A DNA stretch of 64,000 nt, taken from contig JAZGUH010000103.1 in the NCBI GenBank assembly GCA_037893225.1, positions 2,976,001-3,040,000 of the forward strand, read 5' to 3'. Source of the DNA: Hippasteria phrygiana (Eukaryota > Echinodermata > Asteroidea > Valvatida > Goniasteridae). Under the pieces are notes generated by a model. That model was not told where the DNA came from. It saw nothing but the letters and a program-made list of their open reading frames with translations, and did no database searches. Of this stretch, positions 29,501-41,431 are shown piece by piece. The translations under genes and the position numbers were made by a program. Every line of letters starts with the position of its first letter. Position 1 is the first letter of the stretch.

Positions 29501-30900
29501 CACGTATGGGTAGCTTAGATCTAGCGCAACAATTAGAGACCATCGCCAGCTTCACAGCGTTAGAACTCTTCGAGAAAATTCAAACCTCGCAACTAATTTC
29601 TTTCTGTGAACTCTGTGTGCGTTCTCCCGTTTACTGCATTGTGGCTGCTTAACGTTTGCCAAATTTTCAGATGAACGCCCCTCCTTTCCCTGTTCATAAT
29701 TGAATGGTATATTGACCAAATCCAGTAATTTTTACACGTATGGGTAGCTTAGATATAGCGCAACAATTTCAGACCATCGCCAGCTTCACAGCGTTAGAAC
29801 TCTTCGAGAAAAATCAAACCTCGCATCAAATTTCTTCCCGTGAACTCTGTGTGCGTTCTTCCGTTTACTCCATTGTGACTGCTTAACGTTTGCCAAATTT
29901 TCAGATGAACGCCCCTCCTTTCCCTGTTCATAATTGAATAGTATATTGACCAAATCCAGTCATTTTTACACGTATGGGTAGCTTAGATCTAGCGCAACAA
30001 TTTGAGACCATCGCCAGCTTCACAGCGTTAGAACTCTTCGAGAAAATTCAAACCTCGCAACAAATTTCTTTCTGTGAACTCTGTGTGCGTTCTCCCGTTT
30101 ACTGCATTGTGACTGCTTAACGTTTGCCAAATTTTCAGATGAACGCCCCTCCTTTCCCTGTTCATAATTGAATAGTATATTGACCAAATCCAGTCATTTT
30201 TACACTGATGGGTAGCTTAGATATAGCGCAACAATTGCAGACCATCGCCAGCTTCACAGCGTTAGAACTCTTCGAGAAAAATCAAACCTCGCATCCAATT
30301 TCTTCCTGTGAACTCTGTGTGCGTTCTTTCGTTTACTGCATTGTGACTGCTTAACGTTTGCCACATTTTCAGATGAACGCCCCTCCTTTCCCTGTTCATA
30401 ATTGAATGAGATATAGACCAAATCCAGTAATTTTCACATGTATGGGTAGCTTAGATCTAGCGCAACAATTTGAGACCATCGCCAGCTTCACAGCGTTAGA
30501 ACTCTTCGAGAAAATTCAAACCTCGCAACAAATTTCTTTCTGTTAACTCTGTGTGCGTTCTCCCGTTTAATGCATTGTGGCTGCTTAACGTTTGCCAAAT
30601 GTTTAGATGAACGCCCCTCCTTTCCCTGTTCATAATTGAATGAGATATTGACCAAATCCAGTAATTGTCACACGTATGGGTAGCTTAGATCTAGCGCAAC
30701 AATTAGAGACCATCGCCAGCTTCACAGCGTTAGAACTCTTCGAGAAAATTCAAACCTCGCAACTAATTTCTTTCTGTGAACTCTGTGTGCGTTCTCCCGT
30801 TTACTGCATTGTGGCTGCTTAACGTTTGCCAAATTTTCAGATGAACGCCCCTCCTTTCCCTGTTCATAATTGAATGGTATATTGACCAAATCCAGTAATT
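26520..30900. repeat. Two 9-monomer direct copies inside the satellite
   Basis: Private variants repeat at offset 2106 (9 x 234): TTCTCACGTTTAC at 27050/29156, ACCATTGCCAGC near 27202/29308, and GGGTTGCTTAG near 26701/28807. The copies run from roughly 26520-28800 and 28626-30900. A few later substitutions separate them, such as GTTTGCG near 28680 and CATCCAATT near 30294, so the duplication is recent. Confidence 0.8.
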
Positions 30901-32399
30901 TTTACACGTATGGGTAGCTTAGATATAGCGCAACAATTTCAGACCATCGCCAGCTTCACAGCGTTAGAACTCTTCGAGAAAAATCAAACCTCGCATCAAA
31001 TTTCTTCCCGTGAACTCTGTGTGCGTTCTTCCGTTTACTCCATTGTAACTGCTTAACGTTTGCCACATTTTCAGATGAACGCCCCTCCTTTCCCTGTTCA
31101 TAATTGAATGGGATATTGACCAAATCCAGCAATTTTCACACGTATGGGTAGCTTAGATATAGCGCAACAATTTGAGACCATCGCCAGCTTCACAGCGTTA
31201 GAACTCTTCGAGAAAATTCAAACCTCGCAACAAATTTCTTTCTGTGAACTCTGTGTGCGTTCTCCCGTTTACTGCATTGTGACTGCTTAACGTTTGCCAA
31301 ATTTTCAGATGAACGCCCCTCCTTTCCCTGTTCATAATTGAATAGTATATTGACCAAATCCAGTCATTTTTACACTGATGGGTAGCTTAGATATAGCGCA
31401 ACAATTGCAGACCATCGCCAGCTTCACAGCGTTAGAACTCTTCGAGAAAAATCAAACCTCGCATCAAATTTCTTCCTGTGAACTCTGTGTGCGTTCTTTC
31501 GTTTACTGCATTGTGACTGCTTAACGTTTGCCACATTTTCAGATGAACGCCCCTCCTTTCCCTGTTCATAATTGAATGAGATATTGACCAAATCCAGTAA
31601 TTTCCACACGTATGGGTAGCTTAGATCTAGCGCAACAATTTGAGACCATCGCCAGCTTCACAGCGTTAGAACTCTTCGAGAAAATGCAAACCTCGCAACA
31701 AATTTCTTTCTGTTAACTCTGTGTGCGTTCTCCCGATTAATGCATTGTGGCTGCTTAACGTTTGCCAAATGTTTAGATGAACGCCCCTCCTTTCCCTGTT
31801 CATAATTGAATGAGATATTGACCAAATCCAGTAATTGTCACACGTATGGGTAGCTTAGATATAGCGCAACAATTTGAGACCATCGCCAGCTTCACAGCGT
31901 TACAACTCTTCGAGAAAATTCAAACCTCGCAACAAATTTCTTTCTGTTAACTCTGTGTGCGTTCTCCCGTTTACTGCATTGTGGCTGCTTAACGTTTGCC
32001 AAATTTTCAGATGAACGCCCCTCCTTTCCCTGTTCATAATTGAATGAGATATTGACCAAATCCAGTAATTTTCACACGTATGGGTAGCTTAGATCTAGCG
32101 CAACAATTTGAGACCATCGCCAGCTTCACAGCGTTAGAACTCTTCGAGAAAATTCAAACCTCGCAACAAATTTCTTTCTGTGAACTCTGTGTGCGTTCTC
32201 CCGTTTACTGCATTGTGACTGCTTAACGTTTGCCAAATTTTCAGACCATCGCCAGCTTCATAGCGTGAGAACTCTTCGAGAAAATTCAAACCTCGCAACA
32301 ATTTTTTTTACATGAACTCTGTGCGCGTTCTCCCGTTTACTGCGTTGTGACTGCTTAACGTTTGCCAAATTTTCAGATGAACGCCCCTCCTTTCCCTGT

Positions 32400-35300
32400 T
32401 CATAATTGAATAGTATATTGACCAAATCCAGTCATTTTTACACGTATGGGTAGCTTAGATCTACCGCAACAATTTCAGACCATCGCCAGCTTCACAGCGT
32501 TAGAACTCTTCGAGAAAATTCAAACCTCGCAACACATTTCTTCCTGTGAACCCTGTGTGCGTTCTTCCGTTTACTGTATTGTAACTGCTTAACGTTTGCC
32601 ACATTTTCAGATGAACGCCCCTCCTTTCCCTGTTCATAATTGAATGGGATATTGACCAAATCCAGCAATTTTCACACGTATGGGTAGCTTAGATATAGCG
32701 CAACAATTTGAGACCATCGCCAGCTTCACAGCGTTAGAACTCTTCGAGAAAATTCAAACCTCGCAACAAATTTCTTTCTGTGAACTCTGTGTGCGTTCTC
32801 CCGTTTACTGCATTGTGACTGCTTAACGTTTGCCAAATTTTCAGATGAACGCCCCTCCTTTCCCTGTTCATAATTGAATAGTATATTGACCAAATCCAGT
32901 CATTTTTACACTGATGGGTAGCTTAGATATAGCGCAACAATTGCAGACCATCGCCAGCTTCACAGCGTTAGAACTCTTCGAGAAAAATCAAACCTCGCAT
33001 CAAATTTCTTCCTGTGAACTCTGTGTGCGTTCTTTCGTTTACTGCATTGTGACTGCTTAACGTTTGCCACATTTTCAGATGAACGCCCCTCCTTTCCCTG
33101 TTCATAATTGAATGAGATATTGACCAAATCCAGTAATTTCCACACGTATGGGTAGCTTAGATCTAGCGCAACAATTTGAGACCATCGCCAGCTTCACAGC
33201 GTTAGAACTCTTCGAGAAAATTCAAACCTCGCAACAAATTTCTTTCTGTTAACTCTGTGTGCGTTCTCCCGTTTAATGCATTGTGGCTGCTTAACGTTTG
33301 CCAAATGTTTAGATGAACGCCCCTCCTTTCCCTGTTCATAATTGAATGAGATATTGACCAAATCCAGTAATTGTCACACGTATGGGTAGCTTAGATCTAG
33401 CGCAACAATTAGAGACCATCGCCAGCTTCACAGCGTTAGAACTCTTCGAGAAAATTCAAACCTCGCAACTAATTTCTTTCTGTGAACTCTGTGTGCGTTC
33501 TCCCGTTTACTGCATTGTGGCTGCTTAACGTTTGCCAAATTTTCAGATGAACGCCCCTCCTTTCCCTGTTCATAATTGAATGGTATATTGACCAAATCCA
33601 GTAATTTTTACACGTATGGGTAGCTTAGATATAGCGCAACAATTTCAGACCATCGCCAGCTTCACAGCGTTAGAACTCTTCGAGAAAAATCAAACCTCGC
33701 ATCAAATTTCTTCCCGTGAACTCTGTGTGCGTTCTTCCGTTTACTCCATTGTGACTGCTTAACGTTTGCCAAATTTTCAGATGAACGCCCCTCCTTTCCC
33801 TGTTCATAATTGAATAGTATATTGACCAAATCCAGTCATTTTTACACGTATGGGTAGCTTAGATCTAGCGCAACAATTTCAGACCATCGCCAGCTTCACA
33901 GCGTTAGAACTCTTCGAAAAAATTCAAACCTCGCAACACATTTCTTCCTGTGAACCCTGTGTGCGTTCTTCCGTTTACTGCATTGTGACTGCTTAACGTT
34001 TGCCACATTTTCAGATGAACGCCCCTCCTTTCCCTGTTCATAATTGAATGGGATATTGACCAAATCCAGTAATTTTCACACGTATGGGTAGCTTAGATCT
34101 AGCGCAACAATTTGAGACCATCGCCAGCTTCACAGCGTTAGAACTCTTCGAGAAAATTCAAACCTCGCAACAAATTTCTTTCTGTGAACTCTGTGTGCGT
34201 TCTCCCGTTTACTGCATTGTGACTGCTTAACGTTTGCCAAATTTTCAGATGAACGCCCCTCCTTTCCCTGTTCATAATTGAATAGTATATTGACCAAATC
34301 CAGTCATTTTTACACTGATGGGTAGCTTAGATATAGCGCAACAATTGCAGACCATCGCCAGCTTCACAGCGTTAGAACTCTTCGAGAAAAATCAAACCTC
34401 GCATCAAATTTCTTCCTGTGAACTCTGTGTGCGTTCTTTCGTTTACTGCATTGTGACTGCTTAACGTTTGCCACATTTTCAGATGAACGCCCCTCCTTTC
34501 CCTGTTCATAATTGAATGAGATATTGACCAAATCCAGTAATTTTCACACGTATGGGTAGCTTAGATCTAGCGCAACAATTTGAGACCATCGCCAGCTTCA
34601 CAGCGTTAGAACTCTTCGAGAAAATGCAAACCTCGCAACAAATTTCTTTCTGTTAACTCTGTGTGCGTTCTCCCGTTTAATGCATTGTGGCTGCTTAACG
34701 TTTGCCAAATGTTTAGATGAACGCCCCTCCTTTCCCTGTTCATAATTGAATGAGATATTGACCAAATCCAGTAATTTTCACACGTATGGGTAGCTTAGAT
34801 CTAGCGCAACAATTTGAGACCATCGCCAGCTTCACAGCGTTAGAACTCTTCGAGAAAATTCAAACCTCGCAACAAATTTCTTTCTGTTAACTCTGTGTGC
34901 GTTCTCCCGTTTAATGCATTGTGGCTGCTTAACGTTTGCCAAATGTTTAGATGAACGCCCCTCCTTTCCCTGTTCATAATTGAATGAGATATTGACCAAA
35001 TCCAGTAATTTTCACACGTATGGGTAGCTTAGATCTAGCGCAACAATTAGAGACCATCGCCAGCTTCACAGCGTTAGAACTCTTCGAGAAAATTCAAACC
35101 TCGCAACTAATTTCTTTCAGTGAACTCTGTGTGCGTTCTCCCGTTTACTGCATTGTGGCTGCTTAACGTTTGCCACATTTTCAGATGAACGCCCCTCCTT
35201 TCCCTGTTCATAATTGAATGGGATATTGACCAAATCCAGTAATTTTCACACGTATGGGTAGCTTAGATCTAGCGCAACAATTTGAGACCATCGCCAGCTT

Positions 35301-38300
35301 CACAGCGTTAGAACTCTTCGAGAAAATTCAAACCTCGCAACAAATTTCTTTCTGTGAACTCTGTGTGCGTTCTCCCGTTTACTGCATTGTGACTGCTTAA
35401 CGTTTGCCAAATTTTCAGATGAACGCCCCTCCTTTCCCTGTTCATAATTGAATAGTATATTGACCAAATCCAGTCATTTTTACACTGATGGGTAGCTTAG
35501 ATATAGCGCAACAATTGCAGACCATCGCCAGCTTCACAGCGTTAGAACTCTTCGAGAAAAATCAAACCTCGCATCAAATTTCTTCCTGTGAACTCTGTGT
35601 GCGTTCTTTCGTTTACTGCATTGTGACTGCTTAACGTTTGCCACATTTTCAGATGAACGCCCCTCCTTTCCCTGTTCATAATTGAATGAGATATTGACCA
35701 AATCCAGTAATTTTCACACGTATGGGTAGCTTAGATCTAGCGCAACAATTTGAGACCATCGCCAGCTTCACAGCGTTAGAACTCTTCGAGAAAATGCAAA
35801 CCTCGCAACAAATTTCTTTCTGTTAACTCTGTGTGCGTTCTCCCGTTTAATGCATTGTGGCTGCTTAACGTTTGCCAAATGTTTAGATGAACGCCCCTCC
35901 TTTCCCTGTTCATAATTGAATGAGATATTGACCAAATCCAGTAATTTTCACACGTATGGGTAGCTTAGATCTAGCGCAACAATTTGAGACCATCGCCAGC
36001 TTCACAGCGTTAGAACTCTTCGAGAAAATTCAAACCTCGCAACAAATTTCTTTCTGTTAACTCTGTGTGCGTTCTCCCGTTTAATGCATTGTGGCTGCTT
36101 AACGTTTGCCAAATGTTTAGATGAACGCCCCTCCTTTCCCTGTTCATAATTGAATGAGATATTGACCAAATCCAGTAATTTTCACACGTATGGGTAGCTA
36201 AGATCTAGCGCAACAATTAGAGACCATCGCCAGCTTCACAGCGTTAGAACTCTTCGAGAAAATTCAAACCTCGCAACTAATTTCTTTCAGTGAACTCTGT
36301 GTGCGTTCTCCCGTTTACTGCATTGTGGCTGCTTAACGTTTGCCAAATTTTCAGATGAACGCCCCTCCTTTCCCTGTTCATAATTGAATGGTATATTGAC
36401 CAAATCCAGTAATTTTTACACGTATGGGTTGCTTAGATATAGCGCAACAATTTCAGACCATCGCCAGCTTCACAGCGTTAGAACTCTTCGAGAAAAATCA
36501 AACCTCGCATCAAATTTCTTCCCGTGAACTCTGTGTGCGTTCTTCCGTTTACTCCATTGTGACTGCTTAACGTTTGCCAAATTTTCAGATGAACGCCCCT
36601 CCTTTCCCTGTTCATAATTGAATAGCATATTGACCAAATCCAGTAATTTTTACACGTATGGGTAGCTTAGATCTAGCGCAACAATTTGAGACCATCGCCA
36701 GCTTCATAGCGTGAGAACTCTTCGAGAAAATTCAAACCTCGCAACAATTTTTTTTACATGAACTCTGTGCGCGTTCTCCCGTTTACTGCGTTGTGACTGC
36801 TTAACGTTTGCCAAATTTTCAGATGAACGCCCCTCCTTTCCCTATTCATAATTGAATAGTATATTGACCAAATCCAGTCATTTTTACACGTATGGGTAGC
36901 TTAGATCTAGCGCAACAATTTCAGACCATCGCCAGCTTCACAGCGTTAGAACTCTTCGAGAAAATTCAAACCTCGCAACACATTTCTTCCTGTGAACCCT
37001 GTGTGCGTTCTTCCGTTTACTGTATTGTAACTGCTTAACGTTTGCCACATTTTCAGATGAACGCCCCTCCTTTCCCTGTTCATAATTGAATGGGATATTG
37101 ACCAAATCCAGCAATTTTCACACGTATGGGTAGCTTAGATATAGCGCAACAATTTGAGACCATCGCCAGCTTCACAGCGTTAGAACTCTTCGAGAAAATT
37201 CAAACCTCGCAACAAATTTCTTTCTGTGAACTCTGTGTGCGTTCTCCCGTTTACTGCATTGTGACTGCTTAACGTTTGCCAAATTTTCAGATGAACGCCC
37301 CTCCTTTCCCTGTTCATAATTGAATAGTATATTGACCAAATCCAGTCATTTTTACACTGATGGGTAGCTTAGATATAGCGCAACAATTGCAGACCATCGC
37401 CAGCTTCACAGCGTTAGAACTCTTCGAGAAAAATCAAACCTCGCATCAAATTTCTTCCTGTGAACTCTGTGTGCGTTCTTTCGTTTACTGCATTGTGACT
37501 GCTTAACGTTTGCCACATTTTCAGATGAACGCCCCTCCTTTCCCTGTTCATAATTGAATGAGATATTGACCAAATCCAGTAATTTCCACACGTATGGGTA
37601 GCTTAGATCTAGCGCAACAATTTGAGACCATCGCCAGCTTCACAGCGTTAGAACTCTTCGAGAAAATTCAAACCTCGCAACAAATTTCTTTCTGTTAACT
37701 CTGTGTGCGTTCTCCCGTTTAATGCATTGTGGCTGCTTAACGTTTGCCAAATGTTTAGATGAACGCCCCTCCTTTCCCTGTTCATAATTGAATGAGATAT
37801 TGACCAAATCCAGTAATTGTCACACGTATGGGTAGCTTAGATCTAGCGCAACAATTAGAGACCATCGCCAGCTTCACAGCGTTAGAACTCTTCGAGAAAA
37901 TTCAAACCTCGCAACTAATTTCTTTCTGTGAACTCTGTGTGCGTTCTCCCGTTTACTGCATTGTGGCTGCTTAACGTTTGCCAAATTTTCAGATGAACGC
38001 CCCTCCTTTCCCTGTTCATAATTGAATGGTATATTGACCAAATCCAGTAATTTTTAAACGTATGGGTAGCTTAGATATAGCGCAACAATTTCAGACCATC
38101 GCCAGCTTCACAGCGTTAGAACTCTTCGAGAAAAATCAAACCTCGCATCAAATTTCTTCCCGTGAACTCTGTGTGCGTTCTTCCGTTTACTCCATTGTGA
38201 CTGCTTAACGTTTGCCAAATTTTCAGATGAACGCCCCTCCTTTCCCTGTTCATAATTGAATAGTATATTGACCAAATCCAGTCATTTTTACACGTATGGG

Positions 38301-39000
38301 TAGCTTAGATCTAGCGCAACAATTTCAGACCATCGCCAGCTTCACAGCGTTAGAACTCTTCGAAAAAATTCAAACCTCGCAACACATTTCTTCCTGTGAA
38401 CCCTGTGTGCGTTCTTCCGTTTACTGCATTGTGACTGCTTAACGTTTGCCACATTTTCAGATGAACGCCCCTCCTTTCCCTGTTCATAATTGAATGGGAT
38501 ATTGACCAAATCCAGTAATTTTCACACGTATGGGTAGCTTAGATATAGCGCAACAATTTGAGACCATCGCCAGCTTCACAGCGTTAGAACTCTTCGAGAA
38601 AATTCAAACCTCGCAACAAATTTCTTTCTGTGAACTCTGTGTGCGTTCTCCCGTTTACTGCATTGTGACTGCTTAACGTTTGCCAAATTTTCAGATGAAC
38701 GCCCCTCCTTTCCCTGTTCATAATTGAATAGTATATTGACAAAATCCAGTCATTTTTACACTGATGGGTAGCTTAGATATAGCGCAACAATTGCAGACCA
38801 TCGCCAGCTTCACAGCGTTAGAACTCTTCGAGAAAAATCAAACCTCGCATCAAATTTCTTCCTGTGAACTCTGTGTGCGTTCTTTCGTTTACTGCATTGT
38901 GACTGCTTAACGTTTGCCACATTTTCAGATGAACGCCCCTCCTTTCCCTGTTCATAATTGAATGAGATATTGACCAAATCCAGTAATTTCCACACGTATG
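32400..39000. repeat. Second 19-monomer higher-order pair
   Basis: Markers recur at offset 4446 (19 x 234): TCTTCGAAAAAATTC at 33911/38357 and the TTTCCACACG monomer at about 33138/37584. A nested 5-monomer duplication (offset 1170) is seen from TTTCTTTCAGTGAAC at 35111/36281. Its join is a chimeric monomer near 35165, where GTGGCTGCTTAACG runs into the CCACATTTTCAG type. Confidence 0.75.
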
Positions 39001-39851
39001 GGTAGCTTAGATCTAGCGCAACAATTTGAGACCATCGCCAGCTTCACAGCGTTAGAACTCTTCGAGTAAATTCAAACCTCGCAACAAATTTCTTTCTGTT
39101 AACTCTGTGTGCGTTCTCCCGTTTAATGCATTGTGGCTGCTTAACGTTTGCCAAATGTTTAGATGAACGCCCCTCCTTTCCCTGTTCATAATTGAATGAG
39201 ATATTGACCAAATCCAGTAATTGTCACACGTATGGGTAGCTTAGATCTAGCGCAACAATTAGAGACCATCGCCAGCTTCACAGCGTTAGAACTCTTCGAG
39301 AAAATTCAAACCTCGCAACTAATTTCTTTCTGTGAACTCTGTGTGCGTTCTCCCGTTTACTGCATTGTGGCTGCTTAACGTTTGCCAAATTTTCAGATGA
39401 ACGCCCCTCCTTTCCCTGTTCATAATTGAATGGTATATTGACCAAATCCAGTAATTTTTACACGTATGGGTAGCTTAGATATAGCGCAACAATTTCAGAC
39501 CATCGCCAGCTTCACAGCGTTAGAACTCTTCGAGAAAAATCAAACCTCGCATCAAATTTCTTCCCGTGAACTCTGTGTGCGTTCTTCCGTTTACTGTATT
39601 GTAACTGCTTAACGTTTGCCACATTTTCAGATGAACGCTCCTCCTTTCCTTGTTCATAATTTAATGGGATATTGACCAAATCCAGCAATTTTCACACGTA
39701 TGGGTAGCTTAGATCTAGCGCAACAATTTTAGACCATCGCCAGCTTCACAGCGTTAGAACTCTTTGAGAAAATTCAAACCTCGCAACAAATTTCTTCCTG
39801 TGAACTCTGTGTGTGTTTCTTCCGTTTACTGCTTTTAAAAAGTTGTTTAAA

Positions 39852-39906
39852 GAGGAACTAAAACGGCAAATTTGTTTTTGACTTTTTGGACTTTTCCGAC
39901 AGTTTA
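39852..39906 (+). repeat. Left terminal inverted repeat
   Basis: A 55-bp TIR beginning GAGGAACTAAAACGG; it pairs with 41255-41309 at 47 of 55 positions. The preceding TAAA is a probable degraded TTAA target duplication. Confidence 0.75.
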
Positions 39907-40209
39907 AATACTCTTTTAACTGATGGAGATTAGTTTGCAGACGAGAGAATTTTTTTAATAAAAAAAAAGGGGTTGTTATTCTGAACCATTTATCCTGTTT
40001 CGCGAAAGCTCATTATGTATGTTAAATGTATGTGACCCCGTGACGTACACGTGTAGAGTCGGTTGATGCTACAGCCAAACACTATGCATGTACGTACGTG
40101 GAGTTCATGCTGCTGAAGAGTTTTTGTCGACCTAACTCCTCCGTTTCCCCGTCTATTTTGTCTAATTTTGATATTATTTCAGTATGAGCATGGATCTGAG
40201 ATAATCATT

Positions 40210-40611
40210 ATGCATCGATCGTGTGTAGTTGGGGGTTGCACGAGGAACAGCGACAAAAACCCTGACCCAACCTTATTGCGATTCCCAGTGCTGAATGGAG
40301 CTCAAAGGCGACAGTGGGTCCGCTTTGTAGACAATACAATATCTGATTTTGGGCTGTCGAAATGGTCGAAAATATGTGCAGAACATTTCGCCAAAGACTG
40401 TATAGATGATAGTGTTAGTATGAAAACTCAGCTGGGTTTGAAGGCACAATTCCGTTTGAAGGATGGAGCCATTCCAACTCTAAAAGCACCGAGCATTCCA
40501 ATCGTGTCCCGGACTCACGCGCACCAGCGCGACGACGTTAACTGCGGTTGCCGTCTCGAGCAGCCAGAGAGCCCCATGGCCCCGGTCGTCTCCCTGTCCA
40601 CGCTCGCTTGA
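40210..40611 (+). CDS. THAP-type zinc-finger protein, 133 aa
   Basis: The N-terminal 91 residues form a complete THAP (C2CH) DNA-binding domain: C5-x4-C10, then C56-x2-H59, with 45 residues between C10 and C56. The other family-defining residues are present: P26, W36, F60 and P89 in the AIPTL version of the AVPTIF box. The Met at 40210 is chosen because THAP proteins begin a few residues before the first Cys (here MHRSC). The open frame continues upstream to about 40168, but a splice-acceptor-like TTATTTCAG ends at 40182, so an upstream exon is possible. The 40 or so residues after the THAP box are Ser/Pro/Ala-rich, look unrelated and come from more GC-rich DNA. No transposase or coiled-coil region follows. 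It lies between inverted repeats, so it is probably a transposase remnant or captured domain, with sequence-specific Zn-dependent DNA binding as the expected activity. A downstream exon reached from an unrecognised donor cannot be excluded. Confidence 0.8.
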   Translation: MHRSCVVGGCTRNSDKNPDPTLLRFPVLNGAQRRQWVRFVDNTISDFGLSKWSKICAEHFAKDCIDDSVSMKTQLGLKAQFRLKDGAIPTLKAPSIPIVSRTHAHQRDDVNCGCRLEQPESPMAPVVSLSTLA

Positions 40612-40659
40612 CTCAACATGCATTGTACACGCACGATACCGCATGTATACCCTGCCGGA

Positions 40660-40838
40660 TATGGGGCAGCTTTTTTCACTCCGTATATTTGTAGGATCCT
40701 ACACTTCCTACAGTCCTACACCATTGAAATGTGCACAAAGTAAAAAGCAAAGACGGATACAGTGAACCAGTTTTGTGTAGGACTGTAGGAAGTTGTAGGC
40801 CCTGCAGATGATGCATGGTGAAAAAGCTGCCCCATATC
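40660..40838. repeat. Foldback hairpin element (~180 bp)
   Basis: Two nested inverted arms. The outer arms are ATATGGGGCAGCTTTTTTCAC at 40660 and its reverse complement at 40818-40838. The inner arms are CTACACTTCCTACAGTCCTAC ending near 40721 and its complement from 40775, with only one unmatched base. The loop is about 53 bp. This is a foldback/MITE-like insertion just downstream of the THAP stop codon and inside the TIR element. Confidence 0.75.
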
Positions 40839-41254
40839 GTGCTGCATATGACCGCATGCGCTGCATGCGATTAAGTCTGGTACCTTATAACAGAAATTGT
40901 GTGTATAGTTCTGAGAAGTTGCGGGTCCTTATGAGGGCTGCATAATCAAAGTCGCCAGACTAGAGTATAGCATCAGCTCACACACAACTCACCGCGCAGG
41001 TCCCAATAAAAGCCGACTGCAAACAAAGGAAAGTATGACTTTTCAGCAAGAACAAGCCTACAACCCCAATTCTTAATGTGTCTCACAAAGATGTCAACAC
41101 TTTAAAATATGTTTATCGTAGTGTTACTCCTGAATCATGAGCAAAAGCACAGCAAGTAATACTAGCCTTAGACAAACAAATACGTACAGACTCAAAAACA
41201 TTTTTTTTAATTTTTCAGAATCATGAAACTTGTTACATTAGTTTTGGGGAGGCA

Positions 41255-41309
41255 TAAACTATCAGATAAGTCAAAAATGTCAAAAACAAAATTGGCGTTT
41301 TCGTTCCTC
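41255..41309 (-). repeat. Right terminal inverted repeat
   Basis: Partner of 39852-39906. On the plus strand it ends CGTTTTCGTTCCTC and is followed directly by TTAA and an A-tract. Confidence 0.75.
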
Positions 41310-41323
41310 TTAAAAAAAAACCC

Positions 41324-41431
41324 AACCCTGCCAGACAGCACAGTACATCTGTGCTGACAGCTCTACTTTGCTGCACTCTCCACACAAGTCAATGTGACAA
41401 AGTATGCAATCTGATGCGTCTGGCAGGGTTT
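41324..41431. repeat. Short MITE-like palindrome
   Basis: AACCCTGCCAGAC at 41324-41336 is the exact reverse complement of GTCTGGCAGGGTT at 41419-41431. A second small stem, CAGCACAG...CTGTGCTG, lies near the left end. It abuts the right end of the THAP element (15 bp away). No target duplication was identified. Confidence 0.55.

Larger units (their letters stand above)
1..39832. repeat. 234-bp satellite array, about 170 monomers
   Basis: Head-to-tail tandem array. The anchor ATGGGTAGCTTAGAT recurs at 18, 252, 486, 720 and 954, exactly every 234 bp, and for the last time at 39700. The distance from 18 to 39700 equals 170 periods minus one 102-bp deletion (junction near 32245) plus four single-base insertions (near 7263, 10775, 15225 and 16573). 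Monomers differ at a limited set of diagnostic positions, for example TACACTGATGGG versus CACACGTATGGG, ATCTAGCGC versus ATATAGCGC, and CACAGCGTTAGAAC versus CATAGCGTGAGAAC, and these variants recur in ordered blocks. The window starts inside the array. The last monomer breaks off at 39832 after CCGTTTACTGC. 234 is divisible by 3, so short 60-65 codon open stretches recur on both strands, but stops end each one. No gene is visible in it. A centromeric, pericentromeric or other heterochromatic role cannot be judged from sequence alone. Confidence 0.98.
39852..41309 (+). mobile_element. TIR DNA transposon (Kolobok-like?) carrying a THAP ORF
   Basis: The left end 39852-39906 and the reverse complement of 41255-41309 align without gaps over 55 bp with 47 identities, starting GAGGAAC and sharing TTTGTTTTTGAC. 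The right end is followed by TTAA (41310-41313). The left end is preceded by TAAA (39848-39851), one change from TTAA. A single THAP ORF lies between the inverted repeats. The Kolobok superfamily is known for TTAA target duplications and THAP-containing transposases, and P elements also carry THAP but make about 8-bp duplications. At 1458 bp with no transposase catalytic region visible, this is probably a non-autonomous derivative, or it is a TIR pair flanking a small host gene. The left end lies only about 20 bp from the last satellite monomer. The superfamily assignment is inference. Confidence 0.7.

Noticed and set aside
1..39832. CENP-B-box-like motif in the monomer (CTTCGAGAAAATTC)
   Set aside because: Only the first half resembles the box; the required CGGG half is missing on either strand.
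1..39832. CRISPR-like array
   Set aside because: There are no unique spacers between repeats; the whole 234-bp unit is repeated and the context is eukaryotic.
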